Program-made: the position numbers and the translations under genes
Source: Verrucomicrobiota bacterium
Lineage (GTDB): Bacteria; Verrucomicrobiota; Verrucomicrobiia; Limisphaerales; UBA9464
Reading direction: 5' to 3'
Assembly (NCBI GenBank): GCA_947464705.1
Contig: CANHYD010000125.1
Location: 1-6,916, forward strand
DNA: 6,916 nucleotides
The notes under the pieces: model-generated
Told to the model about the DNA's origin: nothing
The model's input: the letters and a program-made list of their open reading frames with translations, nothing else
Database searches by the model: none
Shown here: in pieces, positions 5,598 through 6,916 of the stretch
Layout of the letters: each line of letters opens with the position of its first letter
Position numbering within the stretch: position 1 is the stretch's first letter

Positions 5598-6508
5598 AGC
5601 AAAGTCCCCTGACCCGACACCTCCCAGGGCAACCCCAGTTCTGAGAGCAGGCTGCGGAAACCCCACTGCCGGTACATCCCACCCAAGCGCTCGCGGCGCA
5701 CGGCATCGGGAGGCTCGATCCGCAAATCCTCCAGAGCCGGGCCTCCCGCAAGATCCGTCCGGAGAGCGATGAGGCGCCGATTGCGGTGCAGTTGCTCGAC
5801 CGAAGCCTGGAGGTTGGACCGTTGCGACTCCGACTTCACCTCAGCCAATCGCGCCAGCAGCGATTCGAGGGTGCCGTATTTTTGGAGCAACTGGGTGGCG
5901 GTTTTGGGCCCCACGCCAGAAACCCCTGGAATATTGTCCACGGCATCGCCGATCAGGCTCAGCCAATCGACCACCTGATCGGGCTGAACCCCGGTCTTGG
6001 CCGCGACCTCGGCCGCCGTCCACACCCGGTCCGTCTTGTCGTTGGGATTGAACAGGCCCACCCGATCGCTGACCAACTGCATGAAATCTTTGTCGGAGCT
6101 GGCCACGATCGCGCGCCACCCGGAGGCCTCGGCCCTCTTGGCGTAGGTTCCAATCCAGTCGTCCGCCTCGGTCTGTGGCTGGCTCCAGGCCGCGATGCCC
6201 GCCGCCTCCAGCCAATTCTCGATCTCCGGGAACTGCCGTTCGAGATCCTCCGGCGTCGGGGCCCGTTGCTGTTTGTACTCAGGCAACTCGGCCATGCGCT
6301 CGGCAGCCAAGCCGCGGTCCCACAACACCAACCGATGGGTCGGGCGCAAGATCGTCTCCATCTTCTGAAGCATCTTCACAAACCCGTAGATGGCATTGGT
6401 GGGCGCACCCTCCGGCGAATTCAATGAACGGATCGCGTAGAAGGCCCGATAGGCATACGCGTGGCCGTCCACCAGCAGCAGGGTGGGCAATGGATCCGTC
6501 GACGACAT
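5594..6508 (-). CDS. Stand-alone DNA polymerase I-type 5'-3' exonuclease
   Basis: A 304-aa protein equal to the N-terminal 5' nuclease (FEN-like) domain of Pol I, with no polymerase part. Such enzymes cut 5' flaps and remove RNA primers. The metal-binding acids are all present: D14 (LLLVDGHAYAYRAFY), D64 (LVLWDRG), E114/D116/D117 (TEADDW), D139/D141 (SSDKDF) and D188/D191 (GDAVDN). The arch region has YKQQRAPTPEDL (78-89). The helix-hairpin-helix DNA clamp is IPGVSGVGPKTA (193-204). The C-terminal region RTDLAGG, then FRSLLSELGL, matches the end of the Pol I nuclease module, so the protein ends cleanly at a domain boundary and is not a broken polA. No polymerase sequence follows in any frame; the next gene is the small membrane protein, starting inside this gene's stop codon. 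The ATG at 6508 places the first strand correctly, though no Shine-Dalgarno is visible. It is the first gene of the leftward run, facing ppdK. Confidence 0.93.
   Translation of the reverse strand: MSSTDPLPTLLLVDGHAYAYRAFYAIRSLNSPEGAPTNAIYGFVKMLQKMETILRPTHRLVLWDRGLAAERMAELPEYKQQRAPTPEDLERQFPEIENWLEAAGIAAWSQPQTEADDWIGTYAKRAEASGWRAIVASSDKDFMQLVSDRVGLFNPNDKTDRVWTAAEVAAKTGVQPDQVVDWLSLIGDAVDNIPGVSGVGPKTATQLLQKYGTLESLLARLAEVKSESQRSNLQASVEQLHRNRRLIALRTDLAGGPALEDLRIEPPDAVRRERLGGMYRQWGFRSLLSELGLPWEVSGQGTLL
5605..5610 (-). promoter_or_regulatory. Ribosome binding site of the small membrane protein
   Basis: Reading leftwards, AGGGGA lies seven bases before the GTG at 5597, inside the end of the upstream nuclease gene. 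It favours the GTG that overlaps the nuclease stop over the longer in-frame start at 5666. Confidence 0.45.
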
Positions 6509-6697
6509 GTTCTAACAAGGTGCGGACAGCGCCTCGGGCAGACAAGAACACCTTTCAACAGGAGGCGACTCGTGAGCGGGACACCGGGCCTTTGCCCACC
6601 AGTCCATCGCCCAGAAATCACATGAAACAAGGGGAATCTTGATGCACGATCGACGAAAAACCCTGTTTTCTTGAGAGTTTTCCTAATTTTTCCCGCG

Positions 6698-6725
6698 TTG
6701 ACGCTTCCCTGCTCCCAGATAGTCT
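6698..6725 (+). promoter_or_regulatory. Weak sigma-70-like promoter candidate for ppdK
   Basis: TTGACG (6698-6703) matches the -35 consensus at five of six bases. Sixteen bases downstream, TAGTCT (6720-6725) keeps the most important -10 positions (first T, A, last T) but only three of six overall. Transcription would start near 6732, giving a leader of about 50 nt. An alternative -10, GATAGT at 6718, has too short a spacer (14). Confidence 0.3.
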
Positions 6726-6740
6726 CACGGTTCTGCTTCC

Positions 6741-6756
6741 ACGCGGGTTCCCGCGT
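6741..6756. promoter_or_regulatory. Perfect palindrome upstream of ppdK (operator or leader hairpin)
   Basis: ACGCGGG and CCCGCGT are perfect arms separated by TT. The arm sequence occurs a third time as CCCGCGT at 6692-6698, overlapping the candidate -35 box. The palindrome ends 27 nt before the ppdK start and would fall in the transcript leader if the promoter candidate is right. A dimeric repressor site or a leader hairpin would both fit. The motif is GC-rich, so chance is possible. Confidence 0.35.
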
Positions 6757-6783
6757 CCTCATTCAAAGACACAATTAGCGATT

Positions 6784-6916
6784 ATGGCGAAAGCTCTGAA
6801 ATACGTTTACACCTGGGGTAACAAAAAAGCCGATGGCGATGGCTCCATGAAGGCCCTCCTGGGCGGCAAGGGTGCCAACCTGGCCGAAATGACCCGCATT
6901 GGTCTCCCGGTGCCTC
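6784..6916 (+). CDS. ppdK: Pyruvate phosphate dikinase, N-terminal fragment (3' end outside window)
   Basis: Only the first 44 codons are present. MAKALKYVYTWGN, then ADGDGSMKALLGGKGANLAEM, and then a closing RIGLPVP are the signature start of PPDK. The GGKGANLAEM motif (residues 27-36) is the beginning of the ATP-grasp nucleotide-binding domain, including the conserved lysine K29. PPDK reversibly converts pyruvate, ATP and phosphate to phosphoenolpyruvate, AMP and pyrophosphate in the cytoplasm, serving gluconeogenesis or pyrophosphate-linked glycolysis. PEP synthase shares part of this motif but has a different N-terminal lead-in; the 'W/FGN-x-K-A-D-G' lead-in favours PPDK. The ATG at 6784 gives the expected family N-terminus, yet no Shine-Dalgarno precedes it. 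It is transcribed away from the nuclease operon. Confidence 0.93.
   Translation, partial: MAKALKYVYTWGNKKADGDGSMKALLGGKGANLAEMTRIGLPVP

Larger units (their letters stand above)
6509..6783. other. Divergent intergenic region
   Basis: This 275-bp gap lies between the leftward nuclease gene and rightward ppdK and must hold both promoters. I found no convincing coding frame: the open frames here have no family-like sequence and are entered from neighbouring genes. It contains an AT-richer stretch (about 6652-6691) with runs of A and T, a GAAAA/TTTTC inverted pair (6655-6659 with 6666-6670), the promoter candidate and the palindrome listed separately. I could not pick a promoter for the leftward genes. 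Confidence 0.6.

Noticed and set aside
5247..6508. Nuclease plus membrane protein as an anti-phage defence module
   Set aside because: The nuclease is a canonical Pol I 5' nuclease in housekeeping surroundings; there is no sensor, toxin or mobile-element context. Kept only as a low-key finding on gene coupling.
5594..6508. Truncated polA pseudogene
   Set aside because: The protein ends cleanly after the complete nuclease module, all catalytic acids are kept, and no polymerase remnants follow in any frame.
1..6916. CRISPR array, tRNA, rRNA, insertion sequence or prophage
   Set aside because: No regularly spaced direct repeats, cloverleaf with conserved tRNA bases, transposase or phage protein was seen.

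Overview
The window (about 62% GC by eye) looks like chromosomal DNA of a free-living Gram-negative bacterium, most likely a verrucomicrobial relative (Pedosphaera/Limisphaera type). The clues are a large secreted protein made of putative-Ig repeats with a 'Y-x-IEQSTSL-x-x-TWTQL' C-terminal module, an exported sulfatase-modifying-type protein, few clear Shine-Dalgarno sequences, and high GC with no sign of foreign composition. This placement comes from protein style and has not been checked by a search.

Layout. Positions 1-561 (+) hold the 3' end of a big secreted Ig-repeat protein. Positions 598-2615 (+) hold a tight three-gene run: a response-regulator/PAS/PP2C phosphatase (RsbU-like), a DUF2007-like small protein, and SlyX, the last two joined by a GTGA stop/start overlap. 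Positions 2624-2687 hold a 64-bp nested palindrome that fills the convergent gap and includes the tyrS stop codon. Positions 2682-6508 hold four genes read leftwards: a stand-alone Pol I-type 5' nuclease (first transcribed), a small membrane protein joined to it by another GTGA overlap, an exported formylglycine-generating-enzyme homologue, and tyrosyl-tRNA synthetase. A 275-bp divergent intergenic region (6509-6783) follows, with a weak promoter candidate and a CCCGCGT-type palindrome. The window ends inside the start of pyruvate phosphate dikinase (+).

How the genes work together. The minus-strand genes are spaced as a possible operon (overlap, 23 nt, 61 nt) but belong to different processes: DNA repair and Okazaki processing, unknown membrane function, extracytoplasmic protein modification, and translation. 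The plus-strand run joins a signalling phosphatase to two small proteins of unknown mechanism. Its anti-sigma kinase and anti-anti-sigma partners are not in the window.

I see no CRISPR array, tRNA, rRNA, transposase, prophage or recognisable defence system. Most of the window is ordinary housekeeping and signalling. The points most worth following up are the palindromic element that supplies the tyrS stop codon, the exported FGE homologue with an intact catalytic cysteine pair, and the coupling of a separate 5' nuclease to an unknown membrane protein.
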